NCBI GenBank assembly: GCA_023101725.1
Contig: JALJCO010010480.1
Location: forward strand, 62,001 to 126,000
Length of the DNA: 64,000 nucleotides
Direction: 5' to 3'
DNA from: Atherinomorus stipes
Lineage: Eukaryota > Chordata > Actinopteri > Atheriniformes > Atherinidae
Every line of letters starts with the position of its first letter. The stretch's first letter is position 1. The notes under the pieces are model-generated. The model was given only the letters and a program-made list of their open reading frames with translations. It was not told the origin of the DNA and did no database searches. The translations under genes were made by a program, and so were the position numbers. Shown piece after piece: positions 25,001-35,556 of this stretch.

Positions 25001-28000
25001 CAGCAAATAAAACCAACACTAGATTTCAAATAAACTCTGAAACAACAGATAGGCCTAATGTAATGTGTGCTTCGGTTTTACTCCGTTCATTAATGGCAAA
25101 CAAAGTTTAAGCAGCTTTCTTTTCTTTTTTCTGTCACTTCTCCGCGGGTCACGTCAACCAGCAGCCCCGTCAAACCCGCAGCGATGCACGCGCTGCACAA
25201 CTAACGTTAAACCAGCACATTGTCGCGTTGCTTCGCTAAATATGAACCACATGTTACACGTTATGTTGACTTATTGTTGTTTGCTTTGATTAATGGATCA
25301 AATCTTTTAAAAGCGGCTCATCAGTTCAGCTGCAGCCGCCTTCCCTGTAGTTATGTCTGAGTGAACAGGCTGCTGCCTGCTGGTGCGTTACATTTAAACT
25401 CCTGCACCGTCCGGTGATGCTGTAAACAGCTCTGAGCTGCGTGCAGGACGGGGCGGTTCACATGAGGCAGAATCAAACCAACCGCTGGTCATAAAACCGA
25501 AACTGAGAGGAAACCACGCAGAGGAAAAAGAGGAGCAGCCCGCTGCTGCCGTATCAGTAAAGGAAACACTTAACCGATCCCTGATCGGGAAGTAACAGCC
25601 GATTCCGATCGAGTCTGAAATCACGTGATCGGGCCCCGATCCCCGATCAGGTGATAGGATCGGGACATCTCTAGTCTGAGGATTTGCTCTGTTTTTGATG
25701 CTCTAGTGGATGAAGGGAGAATTACAATTATTTAACTCAACTTCAGGATCTCACACTTTTCCAGTGGAGTTTGCCCATTGGAATATACACACACTCAAGA
25801 AGTTATGGTGTATGTATTGCAAGAAAACGTGATTAAAATAAAATGTGTTTAATTTACAGACAAGCAGCTTAATGTGAAATAAACAGTAACTATGTCAATA
25901 AGCTGAAAATGTAAAATAGATAGGTGTGCTTCATATAACTTTGTCTATTTTATTTATGCTGTAATATAATGTAGGAATGTCAACAGCATCTCTGTCAACA
26001 AAGATCGATGATCAGAATCTGATCGGGCTGATTGTAGTTGACAAGTTTTTTCTATATTTCTTGTAGACAACACTTGTCTTGCAATGTAAGGAAGCTGAAC
26101 TTTGGTTGAGTTGGTAGAATGGCTTGCGGTGCGTGAAATTTTCCTTATTTTGAAATCCAAAACTTGAGAGGTATTAGAATACTGATGTTCATACCAGGCA
26201 AATTTTATTTCAGTTTGCAGATTTTCGAGATGCAGTGACACCTGAAGTTGGCCAGCAAGATGTAGTTTAGTTGTAAGCAGAAATTGAATGACTATGGAGT
26301 GGGAAACTTTTTAACAGAATCTGACTGCATGTAGTAAAAAGCTTACCTTTCACAACATGCCACGGATCAAATTGATGCTGGATGTTAGAGTAGGTCTCTC
26401 TCATAAGCTTCCTGATGGAAGGGCACCTGTCGGTAGCAACAACACCCACTTGAACTCCTGCCTGAAGCAAACGGTCCAGGGCCCTTCGAAACCCCAATGT
26501 TTCCATGGCTGATGAGCTGGTCGCCTCTGTAACCTTTGTTATGACAATTAGTGTACAGTATGAAGAGTTATTCAATTCTTCAGTCCCTCAATTGCTTCTC
26601 CTCTCAACACACAAAACTACAATGAGAGTATAATTATTATACATATATTGATGTATTACCTGAACTAAATCCACCATGATGATTTCCTTTGATTCATCAC
26701 TCATAAAACTGTATGTAGTGTACTTTGCACTAAATCCAGGGGAATCTGAACGCCCATCACCGCAAACTGAAATCCCTCCATCAACTGTCTGTAGTTGTAG
26801 TTTTGCCATTATATCTTTTTGGTGGTCACGGTATGCATACTCAATCACTGGTATGAGGTAGGTGGATTGCAAGGAGTAAAATGTTGTCTTTGTTGGAATT
26901 TGAAGATTCAGTAGTTCAGCCCAATCAAAGATTTCGGTGTAAGTTGAACCCGTGAACAGAATAGATGAGGCAACCAACAGGTTATTTTCTGGCATTCCAC
27001 GCAGCAGAGGACATGACTCCCATTCTCCCGAGTGTCCCCTCAAACAGCTCCACTTGATCTGTATACGAGTCCCAGCAGTAGACACCTTCTTGTCTTCCTC
27101 TTCAATGACAATTCCACACTGGTGACATGTTGTAAAGAGCTGCATTAGCATGGACTCGTTGACTAGCCATTTTTTTTCTGACCAGCTCTTGGTTTCTGCC
27201 GTAGAGGGCAAGTCTGTGGAGGGGCTGCTTGAAATGTCTGAGATGCTGCTTGGTGGAATAAAGTTGCTGTCAAGTCCCTGACTTAATGGGGCTTCATCTG
27301 AGCTCATACTCTGATCCAGTGGGTTGTCATCTTCAGCTACTGTGTTCTCATCCTGTATGAAAAACATAAAACAAATAAATATGCAAGCAAATCTAGCAAT
27401 AATATGTTAAACAACCGATGTCCACTGCCAGTGAGCCTAAGAGCAGAGGTCATGTTAAATGTAACTGTGAACTTGAATTTGTTGACACTGTATGGTTCTT
27501 AAACATGTAGCTCTTTATCAGTTTAATAAAAATTGTTTAAATCTATGTTCAGAAGTAACACATTACAACCATTTATTTTCAGGTCAATCTCTTATTTGTG
27601 CTGGTGGCAGCAGCATTTGCTGCACCATAGGAGACCTTTACAAAATATTATAGACATTAGGATAGTAATAAATCAATGCAAATCTATACATCACACAATT
27701 ACCTCATTTCGCTCCAGTTTATGTGTGAGGGGACGGTAGGCAAAATAGAACCCAGATGAAGAATTCTTTTTCCGTGGTTGTGAGGCTGACTGTACTGGGG
27801 TACTGATGAGTAACTTCAGTGGAACAGGAGAACCTTGGGATGACACTGTTCTAGGGGAGTCCATTTTAGGGGTGGACTGCTGTGTTATAGTGGACAATGT
27901 CTGTAATTCCTGTTCAGACAACATAAAGATATAATCAATGTATTGAAGCACACAACATGAAGTCATCATACATCACACAGTCAACTTAACTTTGTTTATA

Positions 28001-28923
28001 AAGACCTCTAAAACTACAGCTGTAAACAAAGTGCTGTACACATCAGGTAGTCAAGTCTGAGGTTTGATACCAATTAACCCATTTATAAATCACCATCTTA
28101 AAGTTAATTGACGGATGCATCCATGATGGCCATCTGTAGGCCTTACAGTATATTACAGTATATCATTCTCTACTGCCAATACAAATAATGATAATAAACT
28201 TGTAATCTGGGGGAATTGGCATGAGCACGTGAGAGTTTTTAATAAAGTACTTTTCATGTAAAAAGCAACACAAAGTGCTTTACATACGCACACACACGCA
28301 CACATGTGAGTATGTATGTGTGTGTAAATAAATAAAACAATCCATGCACAATAAAACACACGCCTTAGCACAACTAATTCCTCCGTGCTTATCACACAGC
28401 ACGTTACCAGTACATGAAAGCACACTAGTTAGTTTCCAACCGTATTTGATTTTTCTGTCAGCAAGCAATCACCTAATGTTGGCGCTTAGCCCAGCCAGGT
28501 AAATACGGACAGTATAATTATAGTGTTAGCCAGCACTGTCACTCTCAAAAAATAAATAGAAAATGTGGACCACTCAAGGAGATTTATCAGCAGGCAGAAA
28601 GGGCTAGCTTTTAGCTATACAAGTATCATTACCTGTCCCTCTGTAGCTGCTGGTAAGTCTTGAAAGACGGATGGCACTGCATTCTTTCTCAGCATCCTGG
28701 ACTCTTTTTGCTTGTAGGTTTTGACGAAGTCCTCATGGCTGAAATGATCACTACATATTCTCAAGTTTTGTATAGTCTCCGCCGGAGTGTTGATGTCCAA
28801 GCCAGCAAGAAGTAGCCATAGTTTCATCCTCTCTTTATCGTTCTCTGGAAATTTGTGGAAACTTTGCTGTGCCCATTTACGGTATCTGTTTCTACAGTTT
28901 TTAAACGAACACTTATAAACCAT
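19098..28923 (-). CDS. THAP-domain Kolobok-type transposase, copy A, eight exons, apparently intact (711 aa)
   Basis: Exons (high to low): 28923-28633, 27909-27703, 27352-26660, 26533-26347, 23219-23098, 23005-22777, 19640-19494, 19357-19098 (stop). Phases agree at every junction, giving 711 codons. Exon 1 is a complete THAP zinc finger: C5, C10, C57, H60, with P26, W36, F61 and AVP at 82-84; it binds DNA in this family. Exon 3 carries an acidic/Ser-rich linker and then VCGDGRSDSPG (D365) and AKYTTYSF. Exon 4 has VVATDRCPSIRK (D432) and QHQFDPWHVVK. Exons 5-7 have NHLWWSCQTCGG, LLKDLNHMTLFKHTG and DLEVYHS (E580, candidate third acid). Exon 8 has YNLVFPKQSKRW. The exon 5 donor is a GC site (AG/GCAAGT); all others are GT. 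Introns hold a hAT element, two TTAA MITEs and microsatellites. A TTAA-flanked terminus lies 463 bp upstream at 29386. It could be an active transposase or a domesticated gene. Confidence 0.88.
19889..20376. mobile_element. TTAA-flanked MITE, copy 1 (488 bp)
   Basis: Flanked by TTAA at 19885-19888 and 20377-20380. Ends are AGGGACTAGAGGCAA and its exact reverse complement (15 bp). Non-coding. TTAA duplication fits Kolobok or piggyBac superfamilies. It lies in the intron between transposase exons 7 and 6. Confidence 0.85.
20691..21356. mobile_element. TTAA-flanked MITE, copy 2 (666 bp)
   Basis: Flanked by TTAA at 20687-20690 and 21357-21360. Ends AGAGACTTGAGGCA and, inverted, AGGGACTTGAGGCA. 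It shares internal blocks with copy 1 in opposite orientation (GCAGCACACAGCCTGTT against AACAGGCTGTGTGCTGC; the TTCTGCCGTCAG block). Non-coding; same intron as copy 1. Confidence 0.82.
21638..21676 (+). mobile_element. Short LINE 3'-end fragment
   Basis: CATTGTCGAATTTCCCTTC and TGGGATAAT resemble the 3' tail of the LINE whose reverse-strand copy ends near 45225 (TTGTCGAATTTTCCTCCTGG read on the other strand). Only about 35 bp is recognisable. Confidence 0.45.
21677..22776. other. Intron sequence with a GC-rich promoter-like patch
   Basis: Part of the intron between transposase exons 7 and 6. At 22344-22424 a 26-codon frame begins ATGGCGGCGGCGGCG in a CpG-rich setting and ends at TGA. It resembles a stranded first exon or 5' UTR carried by an inserted element. 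I cannot assign it, and nothing else here is recognisable. Confidence 0.3.
23041..23053. repeat. Poly(T)/poly(A) run
   Basis: T tract on + at 23041-23052, in the intron between transposase exons 6 and 5. Confidence 0.8.
23220..23930. other. Intron sequence, hAT-like debris
   Basis: Most of the stretch is unremarkable. Around 23540-23640 there are repeated GGCCGATA and CGGCATCGGCCGATAC blocks, typical of degraded hAT-type terminal regions, but no paired ends or target duplication could be placed. Confidence 0.35.
23931..24205. repeat. GATA-rich compound microsatellite
   Basis: Long imperfect run of GATA, AGATA and TATAGAGA units on +. The reverse-strand open frame here is simple Ile/Ser/Tyr/Leu repeat and is not a gene. 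Confidence 0.95.
24557..25673. mobile_element. Non-autonomous hAT element (1117 bp) with perfect 8-bp TSD
   Basis: The target duplication GTCTGAGG lies at 24549-24556 and 25674-25681. Ends are TAGAGATGTTCC and GGACATCTCTA with GATCGG/CCGATC-rich sub-termini. Eight-bp duplications and TAG...CTA ends fit hAT. No transposase frame is recognisable. It sits in the intron between transposase exons 5 and 4. Confidence 0.9.
24684..24724. repeat. 17-bp perfect hairpin CAGTGTTTCCCCTACAG inside the hAT element
   Basis: CAGTGTTTCCCCTACAG, a 7-base loop, then its exact reverse complement. CAGTGTTTCCC is a common hAT end, so this may be two abutting element ends with nearly everything between them lost. 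Confidence 0.8.
25674..26346. other. Intron sequence between transposase exons 5 and 4
   Basis: AT-rich non-coding sequence after the hAT insertion. I see no other element or gene. Confidence 0.5.
28287..28327. repeat. (CA)n/(TG)n microsatellite
   Basis: ACACACACGCACACATG followed by TATGTGTGTG, in the first intron of transposase copy A. Confidence 0.85.
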
Positions 28924-29360
28924 GTTGACTGACTGTACAGTTCTCTAAACTAACGAGCGAAAAAATGTGCGAAGACTGTGACGCGCTTCTGTTTGTTTTG
29001 ACATAACGGTTTTAACCGCATCGCTCTCCTGTCTTACCACCCAGAAGCAATGTATCATTCCGCTGCTGCTGATAAACTAGTTCCTCAAAATGTATGGGTA
29101 ATTTGTGATGCAAGGTAAGTTTTAATTGTAATATTATTTGGTTAACACGGCATTTGCACAGATAGTCTTGTGTTATAGCTGATTTGCCTCTGGTGTTCTG
29201 TGGAGGGGATAAAATCGTCATTGATGACAGGCTAGCAGATTCCTATTGACTTACGCTAGCATTAGCATTGGGGACCACCGGTAACAAAAATATGAGATGA
29301 AATAAGATGAAACTGTCTCCAGTGATTGTTAGTACCCTGGCTTAATTGAAAATGAGGCCC

Positions 29361-29390
29361 TATGTCAAAAATCCTGAACTTCCCCTTTAA
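29361..29390 (-). mobile_element. Terminal inverted-repeat end of Kolobok element A, with TTAA
   Basis: Read on the reverse strand, TTAA (29387-29390) is followed by AGGGGAAGTTCAGG and TTTTTGACATAGGG. It lies 463 bp 5' of the THAP start codon, where a transposon end is expected. The end resembles the TTAA-AGGGATAGTTCAGG end at 39868. No partner was found near the satellite/P2X7C junction. Confidence 0.7.
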
Positions 29391-29518
29391 GCCCCACCCA
29401 GTTCCACTCAAACCACACCCACTTCAGGTTTAAGCCCCGGCCCATCCCCAACTCTTCAAGGAGAGAAGTCACTATTGGCTGGTCCGAAGTCCACTGCTGC
29501 GTTTATATGTGTTTTTAG
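29391..29518. other. Short flank between element A and hAT MITE
   Basis: CCCCACCC/CCACACCC-rich sequence; nothing recognised. It ends with the left hAT target copy GTTTTTAG (29511-29518). Confidence 0.4.
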
Positions 29519-29960
29519 TAGTGATGGGCGATATCGACTAAAAAATGTATCACGATAATTTCTATTATTTATCACGGTAATGATAAGTGACGATAAAAAA
29601 AAAACTACTAGCAAAATATTTTGTATTATAAATGCCTGTCACTAAATTCTGTATTGAAAGCCCTAAAAAACACTAGAAGCCACTAAACTATATCAATTAA
29701 GTTCAAGGAGTGCACCTGTATTGCAAAACTGTAGTGAAACCATTCAAACAAGTCTGAAATATGAGAGACCAAATTCCACATTTATCTAAACGATGCAAAC
29801 GGCAACACTAACTTGGCTTATTAAAAAAACCAAAGTAGTGAAACTGCAAACACAAACTGATAAATTGTCATCTCACGATAAAAACGATAAATTCAAATTG
29901 TTATTGTGGGGAATTTCTTTGACGATATATCGCACACGATAAAATATCGCCCCATCCCTA
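29519..29960. mobile_element. hAT MITE (442 bp)
   Basis: TAGTGATGGGCGATATCG at the left and CGATAAAATATCGCC-CCATCCCTA at the right, flanked by GTTTTTAG and GTTTTTAA (7 of 8 match). Rich in CGATA motifs; non-coding. Confidence 0.85.
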
Positions 29961-31277
29961 GTTTTTAATGCATATTTGCACAGGTAGAGTTTCCACCATA
30001 TGTAAATCTGGAGTGTGATAGAAAAGCAACAACATTTTCAAATAAATCATGTCGGTTCCGTTCTGGATATTGATTAGCATCAGATATGATGATGAGTTTA
30101 TCTCCTTGAACTGTCCTTCAAACTCATGGTGCAACTTTAACATCCAAACTTAACAGACTTTCTCAGCAACTTCTGAATGTGAACATATCAAAGGCAGTAA
30201 ACACTTAACTCAAATTTATAGGAGAACAATCATAAGAGGGTCATTTCTGTTGAATTTGCTTTTCCCATGAGCCTTTGTGGTGCTGATATGTTGTGTTTTG
30301 AAAGTAGCCCCCGCCCCCTTTGTTGTTAATGCATGCTGAGCTAAAACAACAACATAATAAATAGTTTGAGTGAAAGTAAAAACATGTTTCGGATTAGAGA
30401 GAGGAGTTTTTAAGTTGATTTGACTAAAATAATAATAATAATAATCCCCAAACCAAAATAATTAAGTTAGATCAATGTAAAGAATTCTTTAATATCAACT
30501 ACAGCACAGATGCTCTTTTTAGTGTAAATACATGAAATTACCAAAAAACATTTTTCTTTTGCTAAGAAGAAATTTTTATCAGGAAATGATATGAAAATGT
30601 ATTTTAACATTCTTTCTTATGTGAAATGAAATGGCATCTTCTTTAAAAAAAAAAGGAAACTTCATGTCTTTTTACAGTTACAGACTTTTCATGTTATTAC
30701 ATGAGACTTGTGAATTCACAGCCTATTTCCATAATTTTATCATTATTTTCCGGATTTTTGAAAAATGGGGAAAAAATGTTAAATATCACTGAAAAAAATC
30801 TGTGATATCAGATTTTTTTAACAGTGTATATTTTGATTCTGATTATAAAGGGCACATCACAAGATGCTCAACGACGAATGCGTCACAGTGAAGATCAACC
30901 AGAGGCTCGACCATTGATCACTCCCCAGTCATTTCAGTTGGAGTCCAAACCTCCCGGAGTTCTGTGCTGACCAGTTTCCACACAGCTGTCTGCTGCTGCA
31001 CCTTTGAGATTACATCATTTGTGGAGTAAAGGTATGTTTAGTTAACCAAATAAGAAGAATTATTTCTATTTGAATGAATATGACTTGATTATATCTTGTT
31101 TGTCAAGGTGTTAAACACTGATAGTATGGGGGATAATAGTGGTACTGGTATGATGAGAATCGCATTAAATTAATTTAAAAGGATATAAGATGTTGACTAT
31201 CTGTTTACATAATGTATCCATCAATGTTTGCTTTATTTTAATTTTCACTAAATACAACTGTTTTTTGTATTATCTTT
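29961..31277. other. AT-rich non-coding region upstream of transposase B
   Basis: No THAP-type exon was found on + here, so the N-terminus of copy B is missing or unrecognisable. A possible donor (TAAAG/GTATGTTT) lies at about 31031. No TTAA end matching the one at 37336 could be placed, so the left boundary of element B is undefined. Confidence 0.45.
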
Positions 31278-33217
31278 GTGTTCAACATCCTTTTTTTCAC
31301 AAGCCAGACCTGCTACTTTGAATTATACAGAAACACAAAAGAAGGGTTTTATTTTACATCAACTCCAGTCAAGCCTACAACATCTGGTCAAAGACCCTCA
31401 AAGAGACCACGTCTGGAAGAGGAAGAAGAGGAGGAGGAGGATGTGGAAGACATGGACATTTCTGATGCATTTCTCCCACATGACTCCACATATGAGCCAG
31501 GGAGACTCTACAGCAGCCTCAACAACAGCAACATCCTTCCCAGAGGAATCTGAAGTGAGGTAAGTTGTGGTTTTCAAAATCAGTTTCTTTTTTGTGTGCA
31601 ATTTAAAATTCTAAAATGCTAATTATCTGTTTCACATTGCAAAGTGAGCCTTCAGCCCTGGAAGAAGATAAATATATTGTTTTTTGAGAGTTGTCTAAAG
31701 GAGCTCTTTGATACTTGCCCAGTGTGCAAGCACCGCTGTAAAGTCATCAAAACAAAATGTGGCACTTTTGTTGCTTTCCAGCAAAACTGCCCACACTGTC
31801 AGTACAGCCGGAAGTGGCAGAGCGGATCTGTGATTGGCAGCACGCCAGTTGGAAACCTTCAATTTTCTGCTGCTGTTTACTTTTCGGGGGCTTCCTTTGC
31901 AAAAGTCACAAAGGTAATTAACTAAATTTAATCATATGATCTAAATTACAGATACACAACACTGAGTAAATTATGCAGGTATGCAATGCAATGAACCTGA
32001 GAATCCACAAGTATAACACCTTCAGGAGGCATTCCCGCTGTTACCCAGAGCCAGCAATCTTTCACAAATGGATCGGGGATCAAACGTGCTTTTTGAGGAG
32101 TTGAAGGAAAGAGGGGGAAGGTTGCTGTCAGCGGCGATATGAGAGTGGATTCCCCAGGTAACAAAACACCACCACTGTTATCAGATAGTGTACAAAAGGC
32201 ACTTGCATTGGATGCATCATAACATAATATGTTAAATATGTTACACATCATAACTGTTGAGCTTGCATCTTACATCTACTCATCTTTATTTAGGGCACAG
32301 CGCAAAATATGGGAGTTACACTTTGATGGATGTCCACAGTGAAAAAATTCTGGACATTAAACTTGTACAGGTATGGGTTCACCTCTTTGCATGATTTATT
32401 TTGGCATTGGCAACAGATATACATAACTACATTTAAGATTAATCTTTTTGGGTAGAGTAATGAGGTTGGTGGAAGTTACCACATGGAGAAGGAGGGACTG
32501 CGCAGAAACCTGGACTTTCTAGAGGCCAAAAGTCTGGAGGTGGACTGCATTGTGACTGACCGCCATCCTCAAATTAAAAAGTATCTTCAGGATCAAGACT
32601 ACCCAGTACTACGACGTTTGGCGTGTTGTAAAAGGTTATATCTTGCATTTATGTTTGAGTGTGTGTCTGTCTATAGAAGTTATATTTACACCTTGTATAT
32701 GTGGTTTGAAATGAGGTTTTTTTAGGAGCTGTTTATCATAATTTGCCTCTGTCATTTTACAGGTTTATCCAAAAACTTGGATGCCTTGGCTAAAAACAAG
32801 GATTGTCAGCCGTTACAGAAGTGGTCAGCAGCCAAAAAAACCACATGTACTGGACTGCATCCTCTTCAAAATCAGGACCTGAGAAGGTAGCCAAGTGGAC
32901 ATCATTACACAACCACATACAAGACGTCCACACTCAGGATGACCCACTGTACCCAAAATGCCTCCACCCAGATAAGACATCAAGAGATCCAAATAAGTGG
33001 TTTCGATCTGGGGCCTGTACGACCAAGCCGGATTTTCTCTTATCGAGGAAATTTCAGGGTTTTTCGTTCTATGACGCTGGTTCACTTCTGATCGGGTTCT
33101 ATCTCCCCGGTAACTTATGCTGAACGCCTAACCTGGTCTGGACCAGGTTAAGTTCTGGATAAGAGATCACAGAGTATAAAAGCACCACCCCCCCCGACCA
33201 ATCAGCACTCTTGGAAA

Positions 33218-33450
33218 ATGGCCTGCCCATTTTTAGAAGATTCTGTCGACACTGGTGCAGATTGTGAGAGGGTTTTAGAAGAGAAAGAATATTCAGAGAT
33301 GGTGCAACCCTTTTTGATCTGCCAGATGACATTTTATATGAAAGATGTCGGTTTTCCTCTGCTGGACTCCGTTACATCTGTCAGCTGTTAGAAATGCAGC
33401 CGCACTGACTGCACCACAGATGCTCTGCATCACCCTGAGGTTTTATTAAT
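33218..33450 (+). pseudogene. N-terminal remnant of HARBI1-like Harbinger transposase
   Basis: ATG at 33218 opens MACPFLEDSVDTGADCERVL, the usual N-terminus of fish Harbinger transposases. After frame changes the family motifs YERCRFSSAGLRYICQLL and ALTAPQMLCITLRFY can be read up to about 33450. The catalytic core is absent. This identifies the surrounding element as a deletion derivative of an autonomous copy. Confidence 0.75.
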
Positions 33451-33588
33451 GTTACACTAATTAAATTAATTTTGATAAACCAACGCCTCACCTCGAGTGA
33501 AAAAAAAATTAGTGCTGTAGCCTACTGATGTAGCTAAATAGCATAATTTTTGTAGCCAAATTATGCTCACGGTCCCACTCAGTAAAAC

Positions 33589-33616
33589 GTCATTCATTCA
33601 TTCATTCATTCATTCA
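33589..33616. repeat. (ATTC)n microsatellite
   Basis: Tandem CATT/ATTC units inside the Harbinger element. Confidence 0.9.
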
Positions 33617-34412
33617 CTGGTAGTTTGATGCACACCGTTGGCGACGCTGAAAACGTATGCAAAAACATGTCTTTGTAATAAGTGTGGTGACCCAGAATCT
33701 CATCACTGACCAGTTTGGATTATATATTTTTGGATTTGTTCTTTACTTGTTCCGATCGTCTTACGCCGCTGGGGTTGCATCTGAAATAATGTGATTAAAA
33801 GGTCACACATGCAGAAAACATGGATTTATGGAGCGCACACCCACCCATGCTGTCATGGTGAAGTGTTACAACACGTGCACGATATGAGCCTGAAAATATC
33901 TACATGCACAGTATGAGAAGCAAATACACTGAGGAAGCGCTGTAGTGTGATGAACACTCAATGATCAGAGTCCGATATTGTTCCATGATTGTACAATCGC
34001 ACGGACTTGCTGCGCATTAACAGCCAGCAGTCATTCCTGGCTTTTGCTGCGGCGACTGTGTTGCCGCAGCATAAATGGAGCCATTTATTATCATTCCTGA
34101 ATCATAATGTCGTGTTATCATTCAGGAATGATGATCCTGAATTCTTCATATTTGTTAAGTATCATCATCTGCTCCTCCATGGTGAAATATGTCGCTCTCT
34201 GTTTCTCCATGTCTGCGTCTGGTCAGACGCTTCAAACGCCGCCTTTTTTATGTGAGCGCGCACTGATTAAGATTGGAAAACCCTGGGTTGAGTTACCGAG
34301 TTGATAACCAGCTTCATAGTACCGTTTATCAAGACCGCGGATGTCTGGTTAAGTCAACCCAGGTAACTGAAGAAATCCCGGGCATGTTAATCCGGCTTCG
34401 TCGTACAGGCCC

Positions 34413-35046
34413 CTGGTGAGTAATAATTTTCTCCATTTGTTTACACCAAGCTCACCATCGAAGATATTTAGAAAAATGAAAGCATTCCAGTTAATAAATT
34501 ATCTCAATGGTCACGCATACTATTAGTTAATAATGTGTTTAACCTGTTATCAGACAGTTTGTTATGATCCTAAGTGACATGTTTCGGGGTTATTCCGTCT
34601 TCATCAGAGCTGATGTAAACGGAAAATCCACGGAAACATGTCAGTCAGGATCATAACAAAACCATTTGTATTCAGTATGTTATTGAAATACTGTTGCTGT
34701 TTTTGTTTTGTTTTTTGTGATTATTAGATTAAGTCAAGCTTTCCATGGTGCACTCCAGTTTAAAAAGGATCAAAGTTGCCAACACACTTTTAGTTCATGT
34801 CTTTTTCATTATTATTACATCAAGCCAAGATTTAGGTCATCCAAATATTACCTAAAAAAAAAAGAAAAAGAAAAAAGAAATTTGGCTTGACATAAAAGCA
34901 TGTACTGGAAGTGTGCCAGCAATTTAGATGTTTTATTTTCCATTTTATAAAATGAACATTTCCGCAGAGCTCTTAAAGGTGTCATAACCTGCTGTTTTAC
35001 ATACACAATCCTTCTTAAATTATCTTCAAATGAATTTTTAATTATA
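34413..35046. other. Intron-like sequence of transposase B with an imperfect inverted repeat
   Basis: At 34556-34664 TTTGTTATGATCCTAAGTGA and ACATGTTTC pair with GAAACATGT and TCAGTCAGGATCATAACAAA. The repeat has the look of element ends but no target duplication is clear. The C-terminal core exon expected here (equivalent to copy A exon 7) was not recognised. Confidence 0.4.
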
Positions 35047-35556
35047 GTTGGGTGGACGAAAATTGAATGAGCTCATTTTAACCTCTTTTTATCCCCAACT
35101 TTTGTTTGTCGCGAGAACACGTACGAGAGTTAGAGCTGTCTGTAAGCGCGTTCACGGGAAGTTCAAGGGAAGCTTTCATATAAAGTCTCTTATCCAAAGT
35201 ACAAAAACGGCCAAGGCACTGCAAAAGTAGTGAAAACCAAACCCACATTTGGTAAGCAACGTGAATCATATGCTAAATAAACACACTAAAAACACGTGAC
35301 ACATTTTTATAAATTAAAAAGATGTTTTTATTTAGAACAAAATGGCAAAATATATATTTTTGTAATTACACAACTGTACACTTTGTGCTGTTGGGATATG
35401 TTGCAGCACTGATGTGCGTCGTCTTCAGTGAGGTCTTCCCTGATCCCTCATTGTTTGTGGCAGAGCTGAAGACTGTCGTCGTGCCAGAGGACCTCGTTGC
35501 ACAGTACGAGAGGGCACCAGCAGCAGATGTCACTCATGCTGCCCATGTGTCAAGGT

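Larger units (their letters stand above)
33011..34412. mobile_element. PIF/Harbinger element (1402 bp), internally deleted, CTG target duplication
   Basis: The left end GGGCCTGTACGACCAAGCC pairs with the right end (reverse complement GGGCCTGTACGACGAAGCC); 23 of 24 terminal bases match. Flanks are CTG (33008-33010) and CTG (34413-34415), the CWG target type known for vertebrate Harbinger. It splits the coding region of transposase B right after the NKW codons. Confidence 0.9.

Noticed and set aside
30841..30870. ATAAAGGGCACATCAC as the left end of element B
   Set aside because: Lacks TTAA and matches the right end (AGGAGCTGTATCATGC) too poorly.
34556..34664. Possible hammerhead ribozyme: CTGATGA and GAAAC on the reverse strand, with a related inverted pair on +
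   Set aside because: The stretch between the two core boxes does not form a convincing stem II, and stems I and III are not evident. Better explained as an imperfect inverted repeat of transposon origin.
34974..35010. TTAAAGGTGTCATAACC as another Kolobok end
   Set aside because: No inverted partner found within the window; one short match is not enough.
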